From positions 124,001 to 188,000 of the forward strand of contig CALCDJ010000078.1 of assembly GCA_937900135.1 (NCBI GenBank): 64,000 nt of DNA. The letters are read 5' to 3'. This document shows, one piece after another, positions 35,698 through 43,428 of this stretch. Position numbers and translations under genes: made by a program. Position 1 is the first letter of the stretch. Each line of letters begins with the position of its first letter. Source of the DNA: an uncultured Blautia sp. Lineage in GTDB: Bacteria; Bacillota; Clostridia; Lachnospirales; Lachnospiraceae. The notes below the pieces were generated by a model. That model was not told where the DNA came from, made no database searches, and saw only the letters and a list, made by a program, of their open reading frames with translations.

Positions 35698-35912
35698 CTG
35701 TTTTTTTGTTTAATATATGCATTTTTCTAGTTAAATCTGCATTTTAATTGTTCATTTTTATATCTTTCAGGAGATTTCTCTCAATTTTTTCAATAAAACG
35801 TTTCTATTTTTCTTTGAAATACATCGTTTTTTATACATTTTTCATCTGATGCATGTCTGTTTTTTGTCAACCATTCATCATAAATAAAAAAGCGCCAACT
35901 GTATTTTCATAC
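35698..35912. other. AT-rich gap upstream of the opp promoter
   Basis: These bases are strongly AT-rich with T-tracts and hold no open frame or structured element I can support. Upstream activator or global regulator binding is possible but not shown. Confidence 0.5.
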
Positions 35913-35960
35913 AAAAAGAGAGCCAGCTGATAAATTAAAATCTTCTGGCTCTCTTTTTCT
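35913..35960. terminator. Terminator after the flavodoxin/ferredoxin gene
   Basis: AAAAAGAGAGCCAG (35913-35926) pairs perfectly with CTGGCTCTCTTTTT (35945-35958). It lies directly after the stop of the minus-strand gene that ends at 35963. Confidence 0.9.
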
Positions 35961-35962
35961 CC

Positions 35963-36706
35963 TTATTCGCAATAATACCGTACTTTTCCAACGCTCTTTT
36001 TTCCATATTCAATGGCTTCCCTGGGGCAGCAACAGATACAGGCCATACAGTGGGTACAGTTCTTTCCCCAGACAGGCTTTCCCTCTTTGATCTGAATATT
36101 ATTCAGAGGACAAAGCTGTTCGCATTTCCCACAACCCACGCAGGAATCCTTTACAAAAAACGCATCTGCCTTTACAAACAGAGGATAAAATATTTTATTT
36201 ACCGTCCCGCTTAACACCCCGTCTGCCAGATGATGCTTTGGTTCTGGAAATTTTTCCCCGGCTCCAATACATTGGATTGCCATTTTTATCACCGGATCGG
36301 CTTCTTCTATGATGCGTTTTGACTCTTTTGGTTCCGGAACCGGAAACATGGCAATATAGTTTTCCGGCATGGTAATCTGCAGGGTTCCCATATATTCCCA
36401 GCCCTTTTGCATACATAATTTCTGGTTATAGAAATCTGCCTTTCCAATGGAATCCCCACAGTTCATGACAAACCACACGCGGTTCACACCTGTAAAAACA
36501 TTCTTTAAGATCCAGTCTTTGACCAACTTTGGAATCCTCCAGGCATAGGTAGGGGTAACAAAAATCAAATTCCCATGGACTTTGATCTCTCCGGTTTCTC
36601 CGGCCTTGATTTTCTCATTGATGCAAAAAAGTTCTTCTCCGGTTTCTGCCGAAATCTTCTTTGCAAGATATCTGCTGTTTCCCGTTCCTGTAAAATATAA
36701 AATCAT
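35963..36706 (-). CDS. EFR1-family flavodoxin-ferredoxin fusion protein
   Basis: The 247-residue protein has a flavodoxin-like N-terminal domain (YFTGTGNSRYLAKKI FMN loop at 4-18, VTPTYAWRIPKLV near 50). The C-terminal ferredoxin domain has two 4Fe-4S motifs, CVGCGKCEQLCP and CTHCMACICCCP. Such proteins shuttle electrons in anaerobes; the partner is unknown. The cluster motifs are complete, so it should carry two clusters. It is transcribed alone, divergent from the nitroreductase unit. Confidence 0.88.
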   Translation of the reverse strand: MILYFTGTGNSRYLAKKISAETGEELFCINEKIKAGETGEIKVHGNLIFVTPTYAWRIPKLVKDWILKNVFTGVNRVWFVMNCGDSIGKADFYNQKLCMQKGWEYMGTLQITMPENYIAMFPVPEPKESKRIIEEADPVIKMAIQCIGAGEKFPEPKHHLADGVLSGTVNKIFYPLFVKADAFFVKDSCVGCGKCEQLCPLNNIQIKEGKPVWGKNCTHCMACICCCPREAIEYGKKSVGKVRYYCE

Positions 36707-36861
36707 AGGCGTTCCTCCTTGTTTTTCCAGTGTCCTATCTTCTCAAAGCATTTTACCACATTTTTCGCAATCTGTTCACCCTGGATAAAATCTTTTTTCG
36801 GGACGCTCTGGCGTTCTTCCTAAAATTCCCTTATAATAGAGGAACAAGGGAGAAATTATAT

Positions 36862-36975
36862 ATGGAAAAAATCATCCGCCTTCGGGAACTCTACAACCTT
36901 CATATGAAGGTTGAAAGATATGTTTCTGATGAAGCCGGAATCCCAGAGCAGGACGTTTCCTTTATCAAAGAATAA
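36862..36975 (+). CDS. Possible small protein of 37 residues ahead of the nitroreductase
   Basis: A short frame with its own ribosome site (GGGAGAA, seven bases before the ATG) encodes 37 residues, charged and probably helical, starting MEKIIRLRELYNLHMKVERY. It ends 22 bases before the nitroreductase start, so the two are likely co-transcribed. I do not recognise the family. It may be a real small protein or a leader peptide that sets downstream translation. Confidence 0.45.
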   Translation: MEKIIRLRELYNLHMKVERYVSDEAGIPEQDVSFIKE

Positions 36976-36997
36976 TCCAAAAACAAAGGAGAAAAAT

Positions 36998-37726
36998 ATG
37001 AACGAAATCTTACAGAGCTTATATCATCGCAAATCCATGCGTGTATATGAGGACAGACCCATACCAGATGAAATGAAACAAGCCATTTTAACCGCTGCTT
37101 TTCAGGCTCCCAGCGCCGGATGCCAGCAGTTATATACCATTCTTAATATCACCGATCCAGAACTGAAGCAGGCTCTTTCTGAAACCTGTGACCATCAGCC
37201 CTTTATTGCCAAAGCGCCTCTGGTTCTGGTGTTCTGTGCCGACTGCAAAAAATGGTACGACACCTATCTGGAAGCCGGTTGTACCCCCAGAGCGCCTGGC
37301 GTAGGCGATCTGATGCTGGCAGTGACTGACACAGCCATTGCCGCCCAAAATGCTGTAACTGCCGCCGAAAGTTTTGGCATTGGTTCCTGTTATATTGGAG
37401 ATATCATGGAAAACTGTGAAGAACAACGCAGACTGTTACAGCTCCCGGATTATGTATTTCCAGCGGCCATGGTGGTATTTGGCTGGCCTACCCAGCAGCA
37501 GAAAAACCGCCCCAAGCCTCAGCGGTTTGAACAGGAGCATCTGGTTCATGAAAATACCTACCGTTCCATGGACGGTGAGGAGCTTCGCAAAATGTTCACC
37601 GGCCGGTGCGGTCATTCTTCCTTTGAAGACTGGACAGAAGCCTTCTGCAATCGGAAATATAATTCTGACTTTTCCAGGGAAATGACCCGCTCCGTAGCCG
37701 AATATCTGAAACAGTTTGAACGCTGA
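36998..37726 (+). CDS. Nitroreductase family flavoprotein
   Basis: The 242-residue product belongs to the FMN-dependent nitroreductase family. It begins LYHRKSMRVYEDRPIPDE, the usual R-S-x-R-x-Y/F-x-D start, followed by AAFQAPSAGCQQ. AAESFGIGSCYIGDIMEN and FPAAMVVFGWPTQQQKNRPKP are the second and third conserved blocks. The ATG at 36998 follows AAAGGAGAAAAAT. The natural substrate is unknown; members reduce nitro compounds, quinones or flavins. The last 50 residues extend past the core. Confidence 0.9.
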   Translation: MNEILQSLYHRKSMRVYEDRPIPDEMKQAILTAAFQAPSAGCQQLYTILNITDPELKQALSETCDHQPFIAKAPLVLVFCADCKKWYDTYLEAGCTPRAPGVGDLMLAVTDTAIAAQNAVTAAESFGIGSCYIGDIMENCEEQRRLLQLPDYVFPAAMVVFGWPTQQQKNRPKPQRFEQEHLVHENTYRSMDGEELRKMFTGRCGHSSFEDWTEAFCNRKYNSDFSREMTRSVAEYLKQFER

Positions 37727-37748
37727 TCCTTTTTTTGGGATACACCAT

Positions 37749-37777
37749 TTGCTTTTTTCAGTTCTTTATGTTATGAT
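37749..37777 (+). promoter_or_regulatory. Promoter of the second MATE gene
   Basis: TTGCTT (37749-37754) and TATGAT (37772-37777) are 17 bases apart, just downstream of the nitroreductase stop. Confidence 0.65.
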
Positions 37778-37799
37778 ACTTCCATCGGTTTGAAACGCA

Positions 37800-37836
37800 C
37801 CCGTACACAAAGGCTATTTGTGTGCGGGATTTTTTT
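37800..37836 (+). terminator. Intrinsic terminator between nitroreductase and MATE gene, inside the MATE leader
   Basis: CCCGTACACAAA (37800-37811) pairs with TTTGTGTGCGGG (37817-37828), followed by seven T residues. It lies 23 bases after a promoter -10 box and 18 bases before the MATE ATG. It may end the nitroreductase transcript or attenuate the MATE gene. Confidence 0.82.
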
Positions 37837-37854
37837 GTTTTACCTGGAGGATTT

Positions 37855-39174
37855 ATGATGAAACACACAAATATTTTGAAAGACTTTCTCAGATATGTCT
37901 CTTTGAACATTCTGGGACAAATGGCATACTCCTGTTACACCATGGCAGACACCTTCTTTGTTTCTGCCAAATTGGGCTCTGTGGGACTGACTGCCCTGAA
38001 TCTGGCTTTTCCCATCTTCTGCCTTATGAATGGAATCGGGCTGATGATTGGAATGGGCGCTGGAACTAGGTATTCCATTGCCAAAAGCCGGGGTGAAAAA
38101 GAACTGGGAAACAAGATTTTTACCAATGCATTTTATATGGTTGTCGCCTTTGCCAGTCTCTTCTTTTTGGCCGGCATCCTGTTTTCCGGAACTCTGGTCC
38201 GGCTCCTTGGCGCCGACGATTCCATGTTTGCTCTGACCAACACCTATTTACAGGTTATGCTTTTGTTCGCACCTGCCTTTTTCCTGAACAATCTTCTTCA
38301 GTGTTTTGTGCGAAATGACGGCTGTCCCGGACTTTCCATGACTGCCATGATTTCCGGAAGTCTCTCCAATGTGATTCTGGACTATGTATTTATTTTTCCG
38401 CTGGATATGGGGATTCTTGGTTCCATCCTTGCCACCGGACTGGCTCCGGTCATCAGCCTTCTGGTTTTGTCCCCTTATTTTTTCAGGAGAAAAAACAACT
38501 TCCATCTCAGAAGCCTGGCACCGGACAGACGAAATATCCTGGATATCAGCGCCAGCGGAGTCCCGCCCTTTGTTACAGAAGCGGCCTCTGGTGTCGTCAT
38601 GTTTTTATTTAATTTCCTTCTGCTCCGTCTGGAGGGCAACATCGGGGTCGCTGCCTTTGGAATCCTTTCTGTGATCTCTCTTGTGGTGGTGGCCATCTAT
38701 ACGGGACTGGCTCAGGGAATCCAGCCGGTACTCAGCTTAAACCACGGAACAGGAAATACGAAAAACGTAAAAAAAGCAAGAACCTATGCCCTTGTCACAG
38801 CCTTGCTTTTATCCATACTCCTTTATGGCATAATCTTTTTTCATGCACCTACGTTTACTCTTATTTTTAACAGTGAAAAAGATCCTGTGCTCCAGGCTTT
38901 TGCTGTCCCAGGACTGCGGCTGTACTTTCTCTCCTGTCCTTTTCTTGGTTTTAATCTGGTTACTGCGACCTACTTTACTTCCACAGAACGCCCACGCCCG
39001 GCGCAAATGCTTTCTTTTTTGAGAGGATTTTTGATTTTAATCCCTATGGCATTTCTCCTCTCTTCTCTTTTCAGAATCACAGGCGTCTGGTGCGCTTATC
39101 CGGTAACAGAAGCGATCGTTGCAGTCATTGGCGTAGTCGTTTTCATCCGTCTGCGGTCAGAAAAAGGCCGCTAA
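37855..39174 (+). CDS. MATE family efflux transporter
   Basis: This MATE transporter of about 439 residues shows twelve predicted helices, with NILGQMAYSCYTMADTFFVSAKLG in the first bundle and a repeat start near SGVPPFVTEAASGVVMF. It resembles the DinF/NorM-like branch of uncertain substrate. Two adjacent ATG codons (37855, 37858) follow CTGGAGGATTT and either may be used. The gene is monocistronic, with a promoter and short leader containing a strong terminator, and ends at a compact GC-rich terminator. Confidence 0.9.
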   Translation: MMKHTNILKDFLRYVSLNILGQMAYSCYTMADTFFVSAKLGSVGLTALNLAFPIFCLMNGIGLMIGMGAGTRYSIAKSRGEKELGNKIFTNAFYMVVAFASLFFLAGILFSGTLVRLLGADDSMFALTNTYLQVMLLFAPAFFLNNLLQCFVRNDGCPGLSMTAMISGSLSNVILDYVFIFPLDMGILGSILATGLAPVISLLVLSPYFFRRKNNFHLRSLAPDRRNILDISASGVPPFVTEAASGVVMFLFNFLLLRLEGNIGVAAFGILSVISLVVVAIYTGLAQGIQPVLSLNHGTGNTKNVKKARTYALVTALLLSILLYGIIFFHAPTFTLIFNSEKDPVLQAFAVPGLRLYFLSCPFLGFNLVTATYFTSTERPRPAQMLSFLRGFLILIPMAFLLSSLFRITGVWCAYPVTEAIVAVIGVVVFIRLRSEKGR

Positions 39175-39178
39175 AAAT

Positions 39179-39207
39179 GCCCCGGGAGTTCCCCCGGGGC
39201 TATTCTT
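39179..39207. terminator. GC-rich terminator between the MATE gene and the hydantoinase gene
   Basis: GCCCCGGG (39179-39186) pairs with CCCGGGGC (39193-39200), followed by TATTCTT. The two genes converge here. Confidence 0.75.
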
Positions 39208-39211
39208 ATGC

Positions 39212-40585
39212 TCACATCTGATTTTTCTCTCTGTAAATATAGGTTCCCAGTTTTTCTTCCACCAGTTCTCCCTCTTTCACCGCATGGTGTCCCCGGAGAA
39301 AAACATCCGTGATCCCACCATGGAGAACAAATCCTTCAAATGGATTGTTATCGGTGTTGTATGCATGGGTTTTCGCAGAGATCACGCTCTCTTTTTCCGG
39401 ATCAAACACCACAAGATCTGCATCGCTTCCTTCCATGATCACACCTTTTCTCGGATATACCCCGTAAAGCTTCGCAGGAGTTTCACTTAACAGCTTGCAC
39501 ATCTGCTCCTGCGTGATCTTCCCTTCTCTCACGCCATAGGTATACAAAAGTGTGCCCCTTGTCTCCACCCCTGGAAGTCCTCCCGGGATCTTTGTGAAGT
39601 CTTCTTTGCCAAGTGCTTTCTGTTCCATCGTAAAGCTACACTGATCGGTAGCAACCGTTTGGATTGTTTCTTTTGCCAGAGCCTCCCAGAGACAATCCTG
39701 ATCCGCCTTTTTCCGGATTGGCGGCGCGCAGACAAACTTCGCCCCCTCAAAATCCGGTCTGGAATACACACTATCCTCCAAGAGAAGATACTGAGGACAG
39801 GTTTCTGCATATACGGTCTGTCCTTTTTCCCGGGCGCGCATCACTTCTTCGTACGCTTTTTTGTTGGTCAGATGCACCACCATCACCGGAGCCTTGGCCT
39901 GTCCTGCGATCACTAGAAGACGATGGACTGCCTCTGCCTCCATCTCATCCGGACGGACAAGAGGATGATTTTCCGGACCAAAACGCCCGTCTTTCTTCGC
40001 TTCCTGGATCAAAGCGTCGATCACTTCTGCATTCTCACAGTGTACCCCTGCAAAACATCCATGTTCCTTTAAACTCTTTATGATGCGGTAAAGATCTCCG
40101 TCATTTACGATCATAGCCGGATACGTCATATACAGTTTAAAGCTGGTGATCCCTTCCTGGATCATATCTGGAATTTCTGCTTCCACCTGGGGATTCCATT
40201 CCACAATAGACATATGGAAAGAATAGTCGCAGGAACACTTTCCATCTGCTTTTTTGTGCCATTTTTCCAGTCCTTCTTTCAGCGTACCGCCGCCTTTATC
40301 CTGAGAAGCATAGTCGATCACCAGTGTGGTTCCTCCCTTTAAGGCAGCTCTTGTTCCAGTTTCAAAATCGTCTGCCGTCACAGTGCCTGCAACCTCCAGA
40401 TCGAAATGGGTATGTCCGTCAATGAATCCGGGAAATAAAAGTTTTCCGCTGACATCAAACACCTGTGCCTGTGCATCACTGAGATTTTCCCCCAATGAAA
40501 CAATCTTTTCCCCCTCAATCAACACATCCAGTTTTCTGGAGCTGTTTCCGGATACAACGGTTCCATTTTTCAGCAAATACTTCAT
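39212..40585 (-). CDS. Dihydropyrimidinase / D-hydantoinase family amidohydrolase (HyuA/YgeZ-like)
   Basis: The 457-residue cyclic amidohydrolase opens hydantoin or dihydropyrimidine-like rings. The metal site is shown by the HTH at 58-60 in FIDGHTHFD, carbamylated Lys150 in SFKLYMTYPA, and later HCENAEV, VVHLTN and VATDQCSF. It matches YgeZ/HyuA, a member of the gut purine/urate-degradation gene set, and is divergent from a YheO-type regulator. A plain dihydropyrimidinase in pyrimidine breakdown is the alternative. The C-terminus has YNTDNNPFEG, common to hydantoinases. Confidence 0.9.
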   Translation of the reverse strand: MKYLLKNGTVVSGNSSRKLDVLIEGEKIVSLGENLSDAQAQVFDVSGKLLFPGFIDGHTHFDLEVAGTVTADDFETGTRAALKGGTTLVIDYASQDKGGGTLKEGLEKWHKKADGKCSCDYSFHMSIVEWNPQVEAEIPDMIQEGITSFKLYMTYPAMIVNDGDLYRIIKSLKEHGCFAGVHCENAEVIDALIQEAKKDGRFGPENHPLVRPDEMEAEAVHRLLVIAGQAKAPVMVVHLTNKKAYEEVMRAREKGQTVYAETCPQYLLLEDSVYSRPDFEGAKFVCAPPIRKKADQDCLWEALAKETIQTVATDQCSFTMEQKALGKEDFTKIPGGLPGVETRGTLLYTYGVREGKITQEQMCKLLSETPAKLYGVYPRKGVIMEGSDADLVVFDPEKESVISAKTHAYNTDNNPFEGFVLHGGITDVFLRGHHAVKEGELVEEKLGTYIYREKNQM

Positions 40586-40810
40586 ATCCTTCTCCCTCTT
40601 TCCTGTATTGTTCTTGAATTATCTTGTATCTTATCACAAATATAGCATGATTTTCTCACTGCTTCAACTATTCTTGTGTATTTTTACCAATTTATTTTAG
40701 CTGGTCATATTTTTTTTGTAAAACTTCTTTTTATTTTTTGGTTCCTGTGTTATACTTTTTATAAGAAAATTTTGGAAGGAAAACGAAAATCAATTCAGGA
40801 GGAACCAAAA

Positions 40811-41446
40811 ATGGGACGTTTAACCGTACTAAAACAAATTGCTCATGATCTTGCCACTTTATTCGGACCAGATTGCGAAGTTGTGATCCATGATCTGAAA
40901 ACCAATGATCCGGAGCATTCCATTGTCTTCATCGAAAACGGCCATGTTACCAACCGCAGTCTGGGAGACGGACCTTCCAGCGCTGTGTTCGATGTCATCC
41001 GCAAAAAAGGAAAAAGAGAAGAAGATCTTCAGGATCATTCCGGATATCTTATGAAAACTTCTGACGGAAAAATCCTCAAGTGCAGCACTTCTTACATACG
41101 GGACGACGATGGAAGCCTGCACTATGTATTCAGCATTAATTATGACATCACCAAGCTGACACTGATTGAAAGCGCCCTCTCTCCCCTTGTCACTCCTGTG
41201 AACCAGGAAGAACGTCCGAAGGAGATTACCCACAGCGTCAATGATCTTTTGGATCATTTAATTGAAGAATCTGTGGCACTGGTAGGCAAGCCGGTGGCCC
41301 TTATGAACAAAGAAGACAAGGTAACAGCCATCCAGTTTCTGAATGACTCCGGCGCCTTTCTTATCACAAAATCCGGAGATAAGGTTGCCAATTATTTCGG
41401 TATTTCCAAATACACCCTTTACAGTTACATTGACGTAAACAAATAA
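40811..41446 (+). CDS. YheO/DauR-type PAS and helix-turn-helix transcriptional regulator
   Basis: The 211-residue protein has an N-terminal YheO-like PAS domain (residues about 8-120; FGPDCEVVIHDL at 18-29, then SYIRDDDGSLHYVFSINYDIT). A C-terminal DauR-type helix-turn-helix (about 165-211) ends TKSGDKVANYFGISKYTLYSYID. DauR-type proteins sense small ligands and control amino acid or nucleobase catabolism. It is divergent from the hydantoinase with a 225-base gap between the start codons, so it probably regulates that gene and perhaps the ygeX set. The start follows AGGAGGAACC. Confidence 0.88.
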   Translation: MGRLTVLKQIAHDLATLFGPDCEVVIHDLKTNDPEHSIVFIENGHVTNRSLGDGPSSAVFDVIRKKGKREEDLQDHSGYLMKTSDGKILKCSTSYIRDDDGSLHYVFSINYDITKLTLIESALSPLVTPVNQEERPKEITHSVNDLLDHLIEESVALVGKPVALMNKEDKVTAIQFLNDSGAFLITKSGDKVANYFGISKYTLYSYIDVNK

Positions 41447-41453
41447 GTAACAG

Positions 41454-41515
41454 AAACTCCCCTGATAAAGAGTACCGTCCTTCTGCGACGAACTCCTTAC
41501 AAGGGGAGTTTTTCT
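41454..41515. terminator. Terminator after the YheO-type regulator gene
   Basis: AAACTCCCCT (41454-41463) pairs with AGGGGAGTTT (41502-41511), with T residues after the stem. It separates this gene from the minus-strand genes beyond. Confidence 0.75.
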
Positions 41516-41523
41516 ATACTGGT

Positions 41524-42327
41524 TCAGTAATCCCGGCTGGAACCGGAAAAAGACTCTCCTCCGGAACTGAACCCTCCGGAATCATTGTTTTTACTGGTAT
41601 CCTCAATTTTGGTTCTTGAAGTAATCGTCCGAAGATACCGGTCTTCCCGTCTGGTGATCTCCACCTGATCCTCCACAAGATAGAAATCCGCATCTTCCAT
41701 GGGACGCTGGGTCTTCATTTTTGATCCCTGATACCAGACCATCAGACCTGTGGGAATTGCCATGATCAAAAGAGAAATCAGCCCCCATTTTCCCAGATAT
41801 GCCTGCCAGCCAGTTTGGGAAAAATCCATAGGACGAAGTTCCTTTCCCTGAGCAAGAATGGAAAGTCCTTTTTCCACATCCAAAAGAAGGGTTTCATAAG
41901 CGCCGCTAAAATCCTCTTCTTTTAAAAGAGGAATGGCATGATCCAGAATCCGGTCCTGGATTCTACTGGAGAACTGATCCTTTGCCTGCCCCCGGAACAC
42001 AATGGCCAGGTTTCTGGCATCCGGCTGGTGCAAAATACAAAGTCCCTCTTTGGTATCCCCATATCCAATATTTTTTATCTGCATAAATCTGGCTGCATAC
42101 TGACGCTCATCTCCGTCGATATCCTCCGACACCACAAGGGCAATGCCAAAATGATACTGATGATAAATATCTTCTATGATTTCAGAGAATTTCTGTTCTT
42201 CCTTTTGATCCAGTACACCATATGTATCAAATACACCTCGTTCCCCTGACTGCGCTGCGCTCACCGGAAGTGCCGTACACATAAGCAGGAGCAGAAACAA
42301 GCCTGCTATGAATCCTTTTTTCTTCAT
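41524..42327 (-). CDS. TPM domain membrane protein, YdjH-like
   Basis: The 267-residue protein has a signal peptide ending near PVSAAQSG. A TPM domain (about 30-160) follows with VFDTYGVLDQKEEQKFSEIIEDIYHQYHFGIALVVSED, then a membrane helix (about 180-200, GLISLLIMAIPTGLMVWY). The C-terminus is Gly/Ser-rich, ending SGGFSSGGESFSGSS, as in YgcG/YdjH proteins. Position after a YdjG-like and YdjI-like gene matches the B. subtilis ydjG-ydjH-ydjI order. Function in envelope stress or membrane quality control is inferred from that context. Confidence 0.82.
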   Translation of the reverse strand: MKKKGFIAGLFLLLLMCTALPVSAAQSGERGVFDTYGVLDQKEEQKFSEIIEDIYHQYHFGIALVVSEDIDGDERQYAARFMQIKNIGYGDTKEGLCILHQPDARNLAIVFRGQAKDQFSSRIQDRILDHAIPLLKEEDFSGAYETLLLDVEKGLSILAQGKELRPMDFSQTGWQAYLGKWGLISLLIMAIPTGLMVWYQGSKMKTQRPMEDADFYLVEDQVEITRREDRYLRTITSRTKIEDTSKNNDSGGFSSGGESFSGSSRDY

Positions 42328-43428
42328 TTACATCACCCCCAGAAAACGGAGAAGCACCATCACTGCCACCATGGCCGAAGTCAGAATAACGTGCCACTTT
42401 ATCCAGTATTTCGCCATAAGTTTCCCATCCAAAGGCAGATCTCCAATCATTTTTCCAGTCTGCCCATTCATCACAAAGGAATAATTTTCTCCTTTCCAGC
42501 GGGTATTAAGAAACCAGACGGGAAACAGTCCATACTGGATTTTCCCTTTCTCTGTCACATGGATTTCTTCCTGTAGCACTCGAATGCGGTCATATTCTGT
42601 ACAGGTTCTCTGAAAATAACTCTTAACACTGGAAGACATTCTCTGCATTACCCGCTCCTCCAGTTCTTCTGGTTTTACATCATATTTATTGGCCAGGTAT
42701 CCGGAGAGATAGGAACTTTGAAACGGAACCAGATCTTCATAGGAATAAGGTTCGATAGCTTCCATCTGCTCATCCTTAATCTGCCTGGAACCATCCACTG
42801 GAATCTTGAGAAACTTCATATTTCCACTGCGGATCACCTGATAAAACCTTTCCTCTACATACTGATATTCTCCCCTTTGATACGTACTTGTCTGTACCCC
42901 TTCCATAGAAAAATCACCGGAGGCTTCAAGGTCAAAAAGCCAGAAGGGAACGTAGATCCCCTTGATCTCCTTAATATGATTTTCATCCTGGAATACCTTT
43001 GGAAGAAATAACTTTCCCTTATAATGCTTTTTTAACTGGTTCACAGCCTGTTTTTTTGATTTTTTGAAGGGAATGATAAAATCGGGAGCATACAATCCTT
43101 CCAGCTGTTCCGGAATTACAGAGGGGTTGTCACAGTAGGGGCACTTCATGGCTGCGGTGGTTTCCTCCGCAATGATCTCCGCGCCGCAGGAGGGACAATT
43201 CCAGGCCTGCATCCCGGAAAGATCCGTTCTCTGCCCTTGTGCCTCTTCCTGCTGCTCCTTTTTCTGACAGTCTGGATGTTCCTGCTGTTCCTTTTCCTGA
43301 AGCATTGCTTCCAGCTCTTCTATGGAAAAAGAACTGCCACAATATTCACATACCATTCTCTGCGTTTCACTGTCAAAGGAAAGTCCTGCCGTACAGTTGG
43401 GGCACTGATAATTCTGAACTTCTTTCAT
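42328..43428 (-). CDS. Zinc-ribbon membrane protein, YdjG-like
   Basis: The protein of about 366 residues has an N-terminal double zinc ribbon (CPNC...CEYC and CPSC...CPYC, first 110 residues) separated by a Glu/Gln-rich stretch. A long soluble domain follows with IYVPFWLFDLEASGDFSMEG and SYLSGYLANKYDV. A final membrane helix (about 345-364) ends the protein. Its start at 43428 follows CAGGAGGCC and overlaps the YdjI-like gene by four bases. It resembles B. subtilis YdjG, whose partners YdjH and YdjI flank it here too. Confidence 0.8.
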   Translation of the reverse strand: MKEVQNYQCPNCTAGLSFDSETQRMVCEYCGSSFSIEELEAMLQEKEQQEHPDCQKKEQQEEAQGQRTDLSGMQAWNCPSCGAEIIAEETTAAMKCPYCDNPSVIPEQLEGLYAPDFIIPFKKSKKQAVNQLKKHYKGKLFLPKVFQDENHIKEIKGIYVPFWLFDLEASGDFSMEGVQTSTYQRGEYQYVEERFYQVIRSGNMKFLKIPVDGSRQIKDEQMEAIEPYSYEDLVPFQSSYLSGYLANKYDVKPEELEERVMQRMSSSVKSYFQRTCTEYDRIRVLQEEIHVTEKGKIQYGLFPVWFLNTRWKGENYSFVMNGQTGKMIGDLPLDGKLMAKYWIKWHVILTSAMVAVMVLLRFLGVM

